From contig JAPPFW010000100.1 in NCBI GenBank assembly GCA_028821575.1, positions 1 to 58,133 on the forward strand: a stretch of 58,133 nucleotides of DNA, in the 5' to 3' direction. This DNA comes from a bacterium. Lineage in GTDB: Bacteria; Actinomycetota; Acidimicrobiia; Spongiisociales; Spongiisociaceae. A model generated the notes under the pieces. It did not search any database and was not told the DNA's origin. It worked only from the letters and a program-made list of their open reading frames with translations. Position 1 is the first letter of the stretch. Each line of letters starts with the position of its first letter. The translations under genes and the position numbers were made by a program. Positions 8,264 to 17,592 of the stretch are shown here, one piece after another.

Positions 8264-10657
8264 CTATGTCCCCTCCAAGTCGGCCCGGCCGGCGCGCTGG
8301 ATGAGACGGAGGACTAGCGGTGGCGAGATCGGAGTACGGGTGATCTCCTCGATGCCGAACTCCGCCAGTGCGTCCTCTACCGCAGCAGCGATGGCCGGGG
8401 CCGGCCCGACGATCCCCGCCTCCCCCACTCCCTTCGCACCCCACGGGAGCAGAAGCGCTGGGGTCTCGATGTGCTCTATTTGAATCGGGGGCACCTCGGC
8501 TGTCGAGGGAAGGTGATAGTCGAGGAACGAAGTCGACTGGGGGTTGCCGTATTCGTCGTAGTGGAACTGCTCGAGGATCGCCCCACCGATGCCCTGGGCG
8601 ATCCCCCCCGCAATCTGTCCCTCAACGATCAGGGGATTGATCAGGGTGCCGCAGTCATGGACGATCAGGTAGTCGAGTAGCTCGACATGCCCGGTCGTGG
8701 TGTCGACCTTCACGACGGCCGCCTGACTGGCGTTCGTATACGCGGCGCAGGCGTTCATCTTCCCGTCAGCGTTCGGAACGTGGTCCAGACCGGGCGGGTC
8801 GTAGAATGCCGTGGCCTCGAGACCTGGATCCACCCCATCGGGAAGATTCATCACGAGAATGTTGGCGGTGGTTGCTACTTCCTTCCACGAAACCCGCGAG
8901 TCGGGGCTGCCTTTGACTCCGAACCCGCCGTTCTGGATCTCGAGGTCGTCGGGGGAGGCTTCGAGCAGGTGGGCGGCTATCAGGAGTCCCTTCCCAAGGA
9001 TCTCCTCCACCGCCTTCTCGAGCGCTCCGGACGCAACGTTGGTACTGCGGCTTCCCCACGCACCCAGGCTGTAGGGTGTGCGATCGGTGTCGCCCATCAC
9101 CACCCGGACGTCGGAGCCGGGAACGCCGAGGGACTCGGCGGTGAGTGTGGTCAGCATCGAGACCAGGCCTTGGCCCATGGCTTGGACACCCACCAGGACG
9201 ACTACCGATCCGTCCGGGTTCATCCGGACGGAGGCAGCGTCCTGCGAGGCCCAGTGTCCTGTCGTGCCGAAATAGGTGGGTGTGCCCCCCTCGACGTAGT
9301 TGGTCGCCGCGGTTCCGATCCGGACTTTCGGAACTCCCTCGAATTCCTTCCGCCAGCGCGCCACACTCGCTTCTGCCAACTCGACGAGGCGCTCGAACGC
9401 CAACCGGTGACTTCCCGAGTCGTATTCGGAACCCACGGCAGTGGTGTAGGGCAAGTCGGACCGCTCGAGAAGATTGCGGCGACGGACTTCGAGACGGTGC
9501 AGGCCGAGTTTATTCGCCGCCTTGTCCATGAGCCGCTCCATGGCAAATGCCGCCTCGGGAGTGCCGAACCCGCGGTACGCTCCGCTGGGTGTCTTGTTGG
9601 TGACCACCGACGTGACGCCCACAGCCGACAGCGGGATCTTGTACGGGCCGGTGAGCGCTCCCGCGGTGACATGTGCAGGTGCGAACCCGGCAGGTACGGC
9701 TTCGCCGCTTCCGGCATCCTGGTAGACCATTCCCCTGAGGGCCAGGAAGCGCCCGCTGCTGTCAACAGCGGCCTCCAACTCCACGCTTGTCTCGCGAGCA
9801 TGCACGCTCGAGATCATGTGCTCCCTTCGATCCTCGATCCAACGCACCGGTCGGCCAAGCCTCATGGCAAGCCACGGGATCAACACTTCTTCCGGATAGA
9901 ACTGGGCCTTGACACCGAAGCCCCCGCCAATGTCGGGGACCATCACCCGGATCGCGTCCTCGGACAGACCTAGCGTGTAGGACAGCAGGGTGCGGGCGAT
10001 GTGGGGAAACTGGGTGGAACTCCACACCGTTAGGCGCCCATCCCGGAACTCGGCCAGCACGCCCCGCGTCTCCATGGGAACGCCGCCATGACGTTGGAAG
10101 CCGTACCGACCGGACACGACCTGGTGGGTCGCCAAGGCCTCATCGACCGCATCGGACTGAGGTGCATAGACGGTCAACCGGTTGTCTCCCCACTCCGGGT
10201 AGAGGAGCGCCGCGTCCGGGGCCAGCGCCACCTCGACGGATGTCACTACCGGTAGGGGATCGATGTCGGCCAAGACCGTGTCCCGGCCATCCTCAGCCTG
10301 GTAACGGTTGCCGGCCACTACCACCGCCAACGGAGTCCCGACGAAACGAACCCGTCCCCCGCCCAGCGGTAGGAGCTTCACCGGCTTGACAAACTCCTCG
10401 GGGTGAAAGTCGGGGAACGGGCTGACATCGGTGAGATCGTCGGCCGTGAAGACACCGATAACCCCCTCGACGGCAAGTGCTTCGTCAACCTCGATCCCGT
10501 CCACAATCCCGTGGGCGACGGGACTGCGGACGATGGCAGCCTCGACCATGCCCGGCACTTTGATGTCTGCGACGTAAGCTGCTCCCCCAGCCAGGAGGCG
10601 GTCGTCCTCTAGTCGAGGAACGATTGCGCCGATCAGGGATGGTCGCAGCACGGTCAT
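8264..10657 (-). CDS. Xanthine dehydrogenase/CoxL-family molybdopterin-binding subunit
   Basis: The 797-residue catalytic subunit of a molybdenum hydroxylase. The N-terminal hammerhead domain starts at PRLEDDRLLAGGAAYVADI. Mo-cofactor motifs include GGGFGVKAQFYPEE, the active-site loop TPSGAYRGFGTPEA and the C-terminal GVGEAG carrying the presumed catalytic Glu. The loop reads AYRGFG, not the AYRCSFR of true form I CO dehydrogenase or the AYRGAGR of form II, so CO oxidation is not indicated; hydroxylation of an aromatic heterocycle or aldehyde is likely. The ATG at 10657 overlaps the stop of the CoxS gene by one base; the open frame runs further upstream but is a shadow of CoxS. Gene order is CoxM-CoxS-CoxL, with an importer upstream and a Rieske gene downstream. 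Confidence 0.92.
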   Translation of the reverse strand: MTVLRPSLIGAIVPRLEDDRLLAGGAAYVADIKVPGMVEAAIVRSPVAHGIVDGIEVDEALAVEGVIGVFTADDLTDVSPFPDFHPEEFVKPVKLLPLGGGRVRFVGTPLAVVVAGNRYQAEDGRDTVLADIDPLPVVTSVEVALAPDAALLYPEWGDNRLTVYAPQSDAVDEALATHQVVSGRYGFQRHGGVPMETRGVLAEFRDGRLTVWSSTQFPHIARTLLSYTLGLSEDAIRVMVPDIGGGFGVKAQFYPEEVLIPWLAMRLGRPVRWIEDRREHMISSVHARETSVELEAAVDSSGRFLALRGMVYQDAGSGEAVPAGFAPAHVTAGALTGPYKIPLSAVGVTSVVTNKTPSGAYRGFGTPEAAFAMERLMDKAANKLGLHRLEVRRRNLLERSDLPYTTAVGSEYDSGSHRLAFERLVELAEASVARWRKEFEGVPKVRIGTAATNYVEGGTPTYFGTTGHWASQDAASVRMNPDGSVVVLVGVQAMGQGLVSMLTTLTAESLGVPGSDVRVVMGDTDRTPYSLGAWGSRSTNVASGALEKAVEEILGKGLLIAAHLLEASPDDLEIQNGGFGVKGSPDSRVSWKEVATTANILVMNLPDGVDPGLEATAFYDPPGLDHVPNADGKMNACAAYTNASQAAVVKVDTTTGHVELLDYLIVHDCGTLINPLIVEGQIAGGIAQGIGGAILEQFHYDEYGNPQSTSFLDYHLPSTAEVPPIQIEHIETPALLLPWGAKGVGEAGIVGPAPAIAAAVEDALAEFGIEEITRTPISPPLVLRLIQRAGRADLEGT

Positions 10658-11142
10658 CAGATTATTCCCCACGCTTCTTTGACAGCCTCGACGATTCCCA
10701 CGTAGCCGGTGCAACGACAGATGTTGCCGCTCAGCAACTCGCGAATGCTCTCCTCGTCCGGGTAGTCGGATGGTTCGACGCCGGAAAGGGTCATCAAGAA
10801 TCCGGGCGTGCAGAAACCACACTGCAGCCCATGCCGGCTCTTGAAGGCCTCTTGCAGCCGGTTCAGGCCCGCATCGTCGGAGATCCCCTCGACGGTCAGG
10901 ACCTCCATCCCGTCGACCTGGGCTGCCAGCATGATGCAGGACCTGACCGGATCTCCGTCCACCAGCACCGTGCAAGCTCCACAAACGCCATGCTCGCAAC
11001 CGAGGTGGGTGCCCGTCAGGTCAAGTTGGTCGCGCAGGAAGTCAGCGAGTAGCAGACGGCCGTCGACCGTGGCCTCCGTGGGTATCCCGTTGATCGTCAC
11101 GGTTACCTGCAGTTTGGGGGTAGGGCGCCCAACCGGCCTCAT
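10657..11142 (-). CDS. CoxS-type [2Fe-2S] subunit of Mo hydroxylase
   Basis: The 161-residue iron-sulfur subunit passes electrons from the Mo centre to FAD. The N-terminal plant-ferredoxin-type cluster motif is CEHGVCGACTVL, with the fourth Cys in VRSC. The C-terminal helical domain holds the second cluster in QCGFCTPGF and NICRCTGY. Length and motif order are standard. It overlaps the upstream FAD subunit by 4 bp (ATGA) and the downstream CoxL start by 1 bp, so subunit synthesis is translationally coupled. Confidence 0.94.
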   Translation of the reverse strand: MRPVGRPTPKLQVTVTINGIPTEATVDGRLLLADFLRDQLDLTGTHLGCEHGVCGACTVLVDGDPVRSCIMLAAQVDGMEVLTVEGISDDAGLNRLQEAFKSRHGLQCGFCTPGFLMTLSGVEPSDYPDEESIRELLSGNICRCTGYVGIVEAVKEAWGII

Positions 11143-11993
11143 CGGGTCATCTCCACGAGAACACGATGCGTGTATTCGCCCACTACCGCCGCACGATACG
11201 CTCCGTCGGCATGCACATCAGCGAAGGACGCGTCAATCGCGGAGCCGGCAAGTCGCATCGCTTCCGTAAGGATGTCGGGAGCCGGTTGACGACCGCGCAC
11301 CGCATCCTCAGCTTCTGTCAAACGTAGAGGTACAGCATCGACTCCGAAGGCGATAAGATCTAAGTCGGCGACTCTCCCCTCCGATAGGGTTAGTTGGCCG
11401 CACACACCCGCCAGCGCAAAGTCCCCTTTCCGCAAGGAGAGCTCCAGGATATGGGACCTCGCCGAGGGATTGATCGGGATCCTGACATCACAGAGCATCT
11501 CGCTATCTCCAAGAACTGTGGTAAAGGGACCGACGAAGAACTCGTCGGCCGGGATCGAGCGCTCGCCGCTGCCGGATCGGACAACCATTGTCGCCCCCAA
11601 GCACATCATCACCGCCGGCAACTCCGCGGCCGGGTCGGCATGTGCGAGCGAGCCGCCCACGGTCCCCCTGATCCTGTTTTGAAGATGACCGATGTGAGAG
11701 ACAGATTCTGAGAGCAACGGTGAGGCTTCTCCCACTTCGGAGGAGAGCTCCACCACTCGTTGTCGAACACCGGCGCCTATCGAGAGGATGCCGTCCTCGA
11801 CTCTGATGGCGCTGATCTCATCCACCAATGCGATATCGACCAGAACGGCGGGGCGGGCGAGGCGGAAGTTGAGAAGCGGTATCAGGCTTTGGCCACCTGC
11901 AAGGATCTTGGCGTCCGCGCCATACTCGTCGAGAATCGACAGCGCCTCCTCAAGGGTTTGCGGCCGGGCGTAGAGAAACTGCGGCGGCTTCAT
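11139..11993 (-). CDS. CoxM-type FAD-binding subunit of Mo hydroxylase
   Basis: A 284-residue flavoprotein subunit. The FAD-binding motifs are ILAGGQSLIPLLN (about 31-43) and GTVGGSLAHADPAAE (about 113-127), both matching the CoxM consensus. The C-terminal domain ends YTHRVLVEM, as in the family. Its ATG overlaps the stop of a short upstream frame (11990-12199) by 4 bp, and its own stop overlaps the CoxS start by 4 bp. It is expected to accept electrons from the Fe-S subunit and deliver them to a quinone, NAD or oxygen. Confidence 0.93.
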   Translation of the reverse strand: MKPPQFLYARPQTLEEALSILDEYGADAKILAGGQSLIPLLNFRLARPAVLVDIALVDEISAIRVEDGILSIGAGVRQRVVELSSEVGEASPLLSESVSHIGHLQNRIRGTVGGSLAHADPAAELPAVMMCLGATMVVRSGSGERSIPADEFFVGPFTTVLGDSEMLCDVRIPINPSARSHILELSLRKGDFALAGVCGQLTLSEGRVADLDLIAFGVDAVPLRLTEAEDAVRGRQPAPDILTEAMRLAGSAIDASFADVHADGAYRAAVVGEYTHRVLVEMTR

Positions 11994-12199
11994 ATCCCGG
12001 GCACGGCAACCCAGCCGAGCAGTCGTTGGATCAGGCTCCTACGCATGCGGTCCTCTCCATCGGGCACGAGCTGGAGATATACGACGTATTCTCCGATCCG
12101 GATCGGCCGGAATGTCCCACTCATACCGAGCACTCTTCGGGGTTGACTGGCTGGCGTCAACACTACTTCGGTTTCGGCTTGAAGACGAAGGTTGTGCAT
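11990..12199 (-). CDS. Possible small gene coupled to CoxM (69 aa)
   Basis: A 69-residue frame ends with an ATGA overlap on the CoxM start, the same coupling used by the genes below it. The C-terminal half reads like real protein (TFRPIRIGEYVVYLQLVPDG), and its third codon positions are moderately GC-rich. I do not recognise a family. No clear Shine-Dalgarno precedes the ATG at 12199; an alternative start is the in-frame ATG at 12124. It could be a small accessory protein or a chance frame. Confidence 0.4.
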   Translation of the reverse strand: MHNLRLQAETEVVLTPASQPRRVLGMSGTFRPIRIGEYVVYLQLVPDGEDRMRRSLIQRLLGWVAVPGI

Positions 12200-12355
12200 G
12201 TGACGGAGAGGAGATCTATTGCTGCTGTTTGCCAGCGAAGATGGTCCGGCAGCCATTTGTGCGGTCGGAACGGACCCGCAACCTCGCTACGCGGCTTGTC
12301 CAGCCCCATGACAGGCAGACCACCTATCGTCTCGCGGACCGTTGGAACCACTCCG

Positions 12356-13303
12356 CTACCTGCTCTCTCTTACGAATGGTCTACCCAAGGCTGCCGGCGC
12401 TCCCAGGCGACGGGCGGCCTCGGGACGGGACGAGATCACTGCCAGCACCAGGATGGTCATGATGAACGGAAGCATGGCCAGGAAGTCGGTGGGTACGCCG
12501 AACCCGACGATCTGGAACGTGAACCCCAATGTGGTGAGTGCACCGAACACATACGCGGCGACCATCGCCCGCCATGGCCTCCATCCGGAGAAGATCACGA
12601 GACAGAACGCGATCCAACCCAGCCCGGCAGTCAGGGAGTCCTGCCAGGTACCGAGTATCTGGATGGAGAGGTACGCCCCTGCCATCCCGGCCAACGCCCC
12701 ACCCAGCAGCGTCGCGCCGTAGCGGATCGCTACCACAGGAATCCCCGCCGCATCGGCGGTGGCCGGATCGTCACCTACCGCCCACAATGAGAGTCCCGGC
12801 CTGGTACGGAACAAGAAGTAGCTCGCGACGGCCACGATCACCCACGACAGGTAGACAACGACATCATGGTCGAAGACAATCGGGCCTACGACCGGTAGAC
12901 CGGTTATGCCTTCCGGGAAGACACTCGAGAATCGAGCACCGGGGGGACGCCCGGTGAGCTTTGGGGTGGTGGCGTCACCGAGGAAACCGGACATACCCGT
13001 CCCGATGATCACGAGCGCCAATCCGGAGATGATCTGGCTGACACGCAGGCTGACGGCCAGTAACGCATGAACTGTGGCGAGCAGAGTGGCCGCGAGAATG
13101 CCCACGAGCATTCCCAGCGCGAGGCTCTCCGTTTCGCTCGTAACCCAGAAGCCACTCGCCGCTGATATCAACATCATTCCCTCGATCCCGAGGTTCATGA
13201 CCCCGGACCGCTCGGCGAGGATCTCCCCTGTCGCGGCCAGCAGCATCGGAGTACCGGCGGCGATCATAGAAGCCAACGAGAGGATCAGGACCGTGTCGTT
13301 CAT
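12356..13303 (-). CDS. BMP-type ABC importer permease (YufQ-like)
   Basis: A 315-residue multi-pass inner-membrane protein of the branched-chain-amino-acid/nucleoside permease superfamily. It opens MNDTVLILSLASMIAAGTPM, followed by GEILAERSGVMNLGIEGMML, a hallmark of this permease class. Later come the cytoplasmic coupling region with GLSLWAVGDDPATADAAGI and GLGWIAFCLVIFSGWRP. The ATG at 13303 overlaps the preceding permease stop by 4 bp; the longer open frame upstream is a shadow. It would pair with the 13300-14403 permease, the ATPase at 14408 and the lipoprotein at 16022. The pseudogene at 3400-3850 is a broken relative of this gene. Confidence 0.93.
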   Translation of the reverse strand: MNDTVLILSLASMIAAGTPMLLAATGEILAERSGVMNLGIEGMMLISAASGFWVTSETESLALGMLVGILAATLLATVHALLAVSLRVSQIISGLALVIIGTGMSGFLGDATTPKLTGRPPGARFSSVFPEGITGLPVVGPIVFDHDVVVYLSWVIVAVASYFLFRTRPGLSLWAVGDDPATADAAGIPVVAIRYGATLLGGALAGMAGAYLSIQILGTWQDSLTAGLGWIAFCLVIFSGWRPWRAMVAAYVFGALTTLGFTFQIVGFGVPTDFLAMLPFIMTILVLAVISSRPEAARRLGAPAALGRPFVRESR

Positions 13304-14403
13304 CGGCGCCCGCGCCTTGCAACGAGGGTGACCCTGTAGCGGAGGAAGAACTCTCCCGCGGCCACGAACAGAAGAACGAGCCCTTGTAGCAGCAAGACGA
13401 TGTCGATCGGGATGCCCATCTGCTGGAGCGCGGTCCCGGAACTGACGAGACCGGAAAGGAAGACCGCCACCGGGACCAGCATCAGGGGATGCAGGCGTGC
13501 CATGGAGGCTGCGATTATTCCCGTGAAACCGACCCCTGTCTCCAGCGCCGTGGGTTGGAGCGTGTGGTTGACTCCGGCCACCTCGACGGCTCCGCCGAGG
13601 CCGGCGAGGGCACCGGAGACGCATAGCACGGCGATGATGTTGCGGGAGACGCTCATCCCCGCGTATCTTCCGGCGGTCGGTGAGTCTCCGATGACCTTCG
13701 TCTCATATCCCCACCGGCTCGATTTGAGCACCCACCACACGAGTACCGCGGCAAGAACCGCGATGAGGAATCCAACATGGAGGCGTCCCCAGAATCGGGG
13801 AAGCTCGGCGACCTCGGGAATCGGCTTCCCCGTGGCGTAGGCAACGCTCTCCGGATCGCGCCAGTAGCTGAAGCTCCCGAAGATCAGATACTCCATGAAG
13901 TGGGTCGCAATGAACGTGAGCATGAGGGTGGAGATGACCTCATCAGTGGAGAGGAAGACCTTGAGGCCTGCACCGATTCCGGCCCACAACATCCCGCCGA
14001 CGATTCCTGCAACCAGGATTGCGGGTATCAGCACCCAGAAAGGCGACCGCGGCAGAGCGATGGCCACACCGCTTGCAGCTATCGCCCCCATCATCAACTG
14101 GCCGTCCCCGCCGATATTCCAGATTCTCATCCTGAACGAGACGGCTGCGGCAAGCGCGGTGAAGACCAGCGGCGTGGACAGCAGAAGCGTCCTCACCAAG
14201 GGATTCCTGCCACCGAAGGCCGATTGAAAGAGCTCGACATAGGCTTCCAGAGGCGAGTGGCCGTCGATCGCCAGTACAACTGCGCCGCCCAGGGTGGCAG
14301 TCAGGACCGAGGCAACCGGGACCACAATCCGCGCCGTGAGCGAGGCCCTCTCTTTCGGCTCGAGCCGCAGGCGAGCCCTCGACACCTCCAAGGCCGTGCT
14401 CAT
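13300..14403 (-). CDS. BMP-type ABC importer permease (YufP-like)
   Basis: A 367-residue permease with a basic cytoplasmic N-terminus, a first hydrophobic segment at about 25-45 and several further segments. Typical sequence of this class includes FRMRIWNIGGDGQLMMGAIA (about 90-110) and GYETKVIGDSPTAGRYAGM. It forms the heterodimeric channel with the downstream permease, to which it is coupled by an ATGA overlap. Its start lies 4 bp after the ATPase stop. Confidence 0.92.
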   Translation of the reverse strand: MSTALEVSRARLRLEPKERASLTARIVVPVASVLTATLGGAVVLAIDGHSPLEAYVELFQSAFGGRNPLVRTLLLSTPLVFTALAAAVSFRMRIWNIGGDGQLMMGAIAASGVAIALPRSPFWVLIPAILVAGIVGGMLWAGIGAGLKVFLSTDEVISTLMLTFIATHFMEYLIFGSFSYWRDPESVAYATGKPIPEVAELPRFWGRLHVGFLIAVLAAVLVWWVLKSSRWGYETKVIGDSPTAGRYAGMSVSRNIIAVLCVSGALAGLGGAVEVAGVNHTLQPTALETGVGFTGIIAASMARLHPLMLVPVAVFLSGLVSSGTALQQMGIPIDIVLLLQGLVLLFVAAGEFFLRYRVTLVARRGRR

Positions 14404-14407
14404 TGAC

Positions 14408-15973
14408 TCATGATCTGCGTACCCCTGCCATCATCAGCCCGATCGCCTCGAGGTCGAACTCCGCTGGATCCACCTCCCCGACGATCTCGCCCTCGAACAT
14501 CACAAGGATGGTATCGGCAAGGGCGCGGACCTCATCGAGATCCTCCGAGATGAGCAAGATACCGAGTCCACCCTGGGCAGCCTCCAAGAGGAGCCTGCGC
14601 ACAGAGTCTGTTGCGGCGAGATCGAGGCCCCTCGTCGGAGATGCGGCCAGCAAGACGTTCGGATCCTCTGAGATTTCGCGAGCGAGGATGGAGCGTTGGA
14701 GGTTCCCTCCCGAGAGAAGGCGGATGGGAAGCTCTTCACGGCCACCGCGGATGTCGTACTCCTCCACCAGCCGCGCCGCCCGCCGGCGGATCTCCCTGTC
14801 CGAGAGCAACAGGCCGCGCGAAATCGGAGGCCGTCGGTAGGCCTTGAGGGCGAGGTTCTCCCTTAGGGACAGGTTTGAAGCCAGCCCCATCACCAGCCGG
14901 TCTTCGGGAACGAAACCAAAACCCGCTCTAATGCGCGCACGCGGACTCCTGTGGGTGACATCCTGCCCATCGATCGTGACCGACCCGTTCGCGGCCGGCC
15001 GCAGGCCCGCGATCGCCTCAGCCAGTTCGCGCTGCCCGTTACCGGCTACACCGGCGATTCCGACCACCCTGCCTCTGTGCACGTTGATGTTCACACCCCT
15101 GACGGCTTCCCGCTCACGGTCACCCAGCACCGACAGATCGCTGACTACGAGAACCGCCTCCGCAGGTTCAGACTCCCGGACCTGCGGCACGCTCGGCTCC
15201 TTTCTCCGTCCTTGCAAGACGAAGTCTCTGCCCATCATCATCCTCGCGAGCCGGCTCGCATCGGCTTCATCAGTGGTCACCTCGCCTGTCTTCCGACCAT
15301 CAACCAGGACGGACACCCGGTCGGAGACCTCCAAGACCTCGTCAAGCTTGTGGGACACGAAGACGACTGCCCTCCCGTCCTCCGCGAGTTTCCGGACTCT
15401 GGCAATGAGCAGATGGGACTCCTGCGGCGTCAGCACGGCCGTCGGTTCGTCAAGAATCAGCACCCGCACTCCGCGATAGAGAAGCCGAAGGATCTCCACA
15501 CGCTGTTGCTCACCGACAGAGAGTTGCCAGGTTCTTGCCGAGGGAGAAACCGGCAAACCCACATCCTCGATGAATTCGCCGATCTCTGCTTCGATCTGGC
15601 TTCTCGGTAGCCGTATCGGGGTGTTCGGATGTCCAAGCACCAGGTTCTCGGCCACGGTGAAACGTTCCACCAGCCTGAAGTGCTGGTAGACCATGCCGAT
15701 TCCCCTCGCCAGGGCGTCGCTCGGTGACCGGAAGACCACAGGTTTCCCCTCAACGGTGATCTCCCCCGAGTCGGGCCGGTAGAGACCGGCTAGGACCGAG
15801 CACAAGGTGGACTTGCCCGCCCCGTTCTCTCCGAGGAGAGCGTGAACCTCACCCCATCGGAGATCGAGGTCTACGCGGTCGTTGGCTTCGACCCCGTAAA
15901 AGGCCTTGGAGATGGACGCCGCACGGACGGCCGCGACCGGAGCAGCCTGCGCACTCTTCGTGTCGTCAGCCAC
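14408..15973 (-). CDS. Duplicated ABC ATPase of BMP-type importer
   Basis: A 521-residue protein with two nucleotide-binding domains. Domain 1 has Walker A GENGAGKST, signature LSVGEQQ and Walker B VLILDEPTAV. Domain 2 has the degenerate GVAGNGQ loop, signature LSGGNLQ and LAASPTRGLD. It shares the run FFGV/FYGVEAND...RWGEVHALLGENGAGKSTLCSV with the orphan ATPase at 4308, indicating recent common origin. It lies between the lipoprotein gene (48-bp gap) and the permeases, the standard order for this importer type. Confidence 0.95.
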   Translation of the reverse strand: MADDTKSAQAAPVAAVRAASISKAFYGVEANDRVDLDLRWGEVHALLGENGAGKSTLCSVLAGLYRPDSGEITVEGKPVVFRSPSDALARGIGMVYQHFRLVERFTVAENLVLGHPNTPIRLPRSQIEAEIGEFIEDVGLPVSPSARTWQLSVGEQQRVEILRLLYRGVRVLILDEPTAVLTPQESHLLIARVRKLAEDGRAVVFVSHKLDEVLEVSDRVSVLVDGRKTGEVTTDEADASRLARMMMGRDFVLQGRRKEPSVPQVRESEPAEAVLVVSDLSVLGDREREAVRGVNINVHRGRVVGIAGVAGNGQRELAEAIAGLRPAANGSVTIDGQDVTHRSPRARIRAGFGFVPEDRLVMGLASNLSLRENLALKAYRRPPISRGLLLSDREIRRRAARLVEEYDIRGGREELPIRLLSGGNLQRSILAREISEDPNVLLAASPTRGLDLAATDSVRRLLLEAAQGGLGILLISEDLDEVRALADTILVMFEGEIVGEVDPAEFDLEAIGLMMAGVRRS

Positions 15974-16021
15974 AGGAACGCCGCGCGGTCGCCGACTCGA
16001 AACCCTCTCGCAGGGGACCGG

Positions 16022-17176
16022 TCAGGACTCAGCTATCTCGCCTTCGATGTTCTGGTTCAGCCACGTGCAGCAAAGGACCCGCTCGTTCATCGGGATGGTC
16101 TCACCTTCGGCGATCGGGGTGTTTCCCTCATTGTCGACCACGGGCCCGGCAAAGATGTCGAACTCGCCGTCGATGATCTGTTGACGCCGCTCCAACGCCC
16201 GGTCCAGGACATCCTGGGGGATGTCCGAGTGGAACTTGGAGAGACCCATGACGCCGTCGGCCAGTCCGCCGTAGAAGAAGTGCGGCTGGAAAGTGCCGTC
16301 GAGGACCGATTGCGCAACCGAGAGGTAGTAGGGACCCCACTCGTAAGTGAAGGAGGTGACCCAATGGTCAGGCGCCAGACCCGACTCGTCTTCACCGTAG
16401 CCCAGATACCACTTGTCCTCCGCAGTGGCCACCTGCGCCATGGCCGGCGAGTTCAAATTGGAGACCAGCACGTCGGCGCCCGCCGCCACGAAGGCCTCTC
16501 CGGCCTGCTGCTCCTTCGGCGGATCGAACCACGAGTTGGTGAATATGGCAATGATCTTGGCGTCAGGATTGACCTCCTGAACACCCAACGCAAACCCGTT
16601 CAGATGCTTGACCACGCCCTCGAGCGGGAAACCGAGCACGGCGCCTATGACGTTGGTTTCAGTGATAGCGCCGGCGATCATGCCGTCCACGTACCGTCCC
16701 TCCTCGGAGGCGATATCGAAGGCTGCCGAGTTCTCCGTGTTCTCGTACCCGCCCCAATGGAGAAACACCGTATCCGGATACTGCGGAGCAACCTCGAGGA
16801 TGTCGGGCTGGAAGAAGCTCGTCAGAACCACAATGTCGTAGCCATCCTCCGCGAGCTCAGCCATCGCAGCCTGGCCGGGCTGACCGGGCAAGATCTGCTC
16901 TACGTTGACAGTTTCGATGCCGGGAAGGTGCTCTTCCACGTATTGGCGGGCGCGGTCGTGGCCCTGGCCCCAGCCACCGACGATACCGCCGTCGTAGATC
17001 CACGCCATCCGGAGGCCCTCGCCTGGCATACTTGCCGCGGTGGTTGCCGGGGCTTGTGTCGTGGGTGCCTGGGTCGTCGGCGCCTGAGTAGTCTCAACTT
17101 CATCGTCTCCACAAGCGGCTGCGACGAGCATCAAGACCACAGCGACAACGACCGCCTTGATCACTCGATGGATCAT
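16022..17176 (-). CDS. BMP/PnrA-family substrate-binding lipoprotein
   Basis: A 384-residue lipoprotein: signal MIHRVIKAVV, hydrophobic core, lipobox LVAAAC with Cys22. A tether with repeated TTQAP units follows, to about residue 48, and the BMP domain starts at LRMAWIYDGGIVGGWGQGHD. The ATG at 17176 has AGGAGG 7 bp upstream; an upstream in-frame start would spoil the signal peptide. First gene of the minus-strand importer/Mo-hydroxylase/Rieske run. Related to the 454-1641 lipoprotein, less so to the one at 44470. Confidence 0.93.
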   Translation of the reverse strand: MIHRVIKAVVVAVVLMLVAAACGDDEVETTQAPTTQAPTTQAPATTAASMPGEGLRMAWIYDGGIVGGWGQGHDRARQYVEEHLPGIETVNVEQILPGQPGQAAMAELAEDGYDIVVLTSFFQPDILEVAPQYPDTVFLHWGGYENTENSAAFDIASEEGRYVDGMIAGAITETNVIGAVLGFPLEGVVKHLNGFALGVQEVNPDAKIIAIFTNSWFDPPKEQQAGEAFVAAGADVLVSNLNSPAMAQVATAEDKWYLGYGEDESGLAPDHWVTSFTYEWGPYYLSVAQSVLDGTFQPHFFYGGLADGVMGLSKFHSDIPQDVLDRALERRQQIIDGEFDIFAGPVVDNEGNTPIAEGETIPMNERVLCCTWLNQNIEGEIAES

Positions 17177-17592
17177 CTTGACTCCTCCTATTCGAACCGG
17201 CCGTGGCACTGCCCCCTGCAGTTGCACCGACGGCTCCTCCAGAATTCGACATTAGCAACGATACGTGGACGATGACCCCGCTATTCAGCCTATGGAATTC
17301 GAGCAAGACGCTATGCCCGGTCGCGTGGTCTCGCCGGAACATCAGGCCTCGCTGACGATGACAGACTGCCTGGTGATGAAGTCGGATCCTGGCCTTCCGG
17401 AGCATAGGGCTGCCCCGACCATTCCCCTCAGGCTTTGTGTCCCGGGACTCGAGTAGAAGAAGCTGCTTTCGGCGGTGCTCCAGAAATCCTGTCCTGATAT
17501 GATCCCGGGAAGGTGGTCATGTTTCTCTCCGGTAACGAGACCGGTGTCGTCACCGACCGGAGCAGGCTCCTGAACGGAGGCGGTTGGCTGCG
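17177..17592. promoter_or_regulatory. 415-bp divergent intergenic control region
   Basis: The stretch separates the minus-strand importer run from the plus-strand Rieske gene, so both promoters should be here. On the minus side TAATGT (about 17250) is a possible -10. CGAATTC occurs twice (near 17250 and 17285). On the plus side a GAAGAAGCTGCTTTCG element at 17456-17471 recurs upstream of the aldehyde dehydrogenase gene. No gene is supported inside. Confidence 0.5.
17456..17471. promoter_or_regulatory. Candidate operator, copy 1
   Basis: GAAGAAGCTGCTTTCG is a gapped palindrome of the form GAAA...TTTC. It shares 12 identical bases (AAGCTGCTTTCG) with 20500-20515. It sits about 120 bp before the Rieske start codon. 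The IclR regulator at 22120 is the obvious candidate to bind both copies; that link is inference. Confidence 0.4.
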
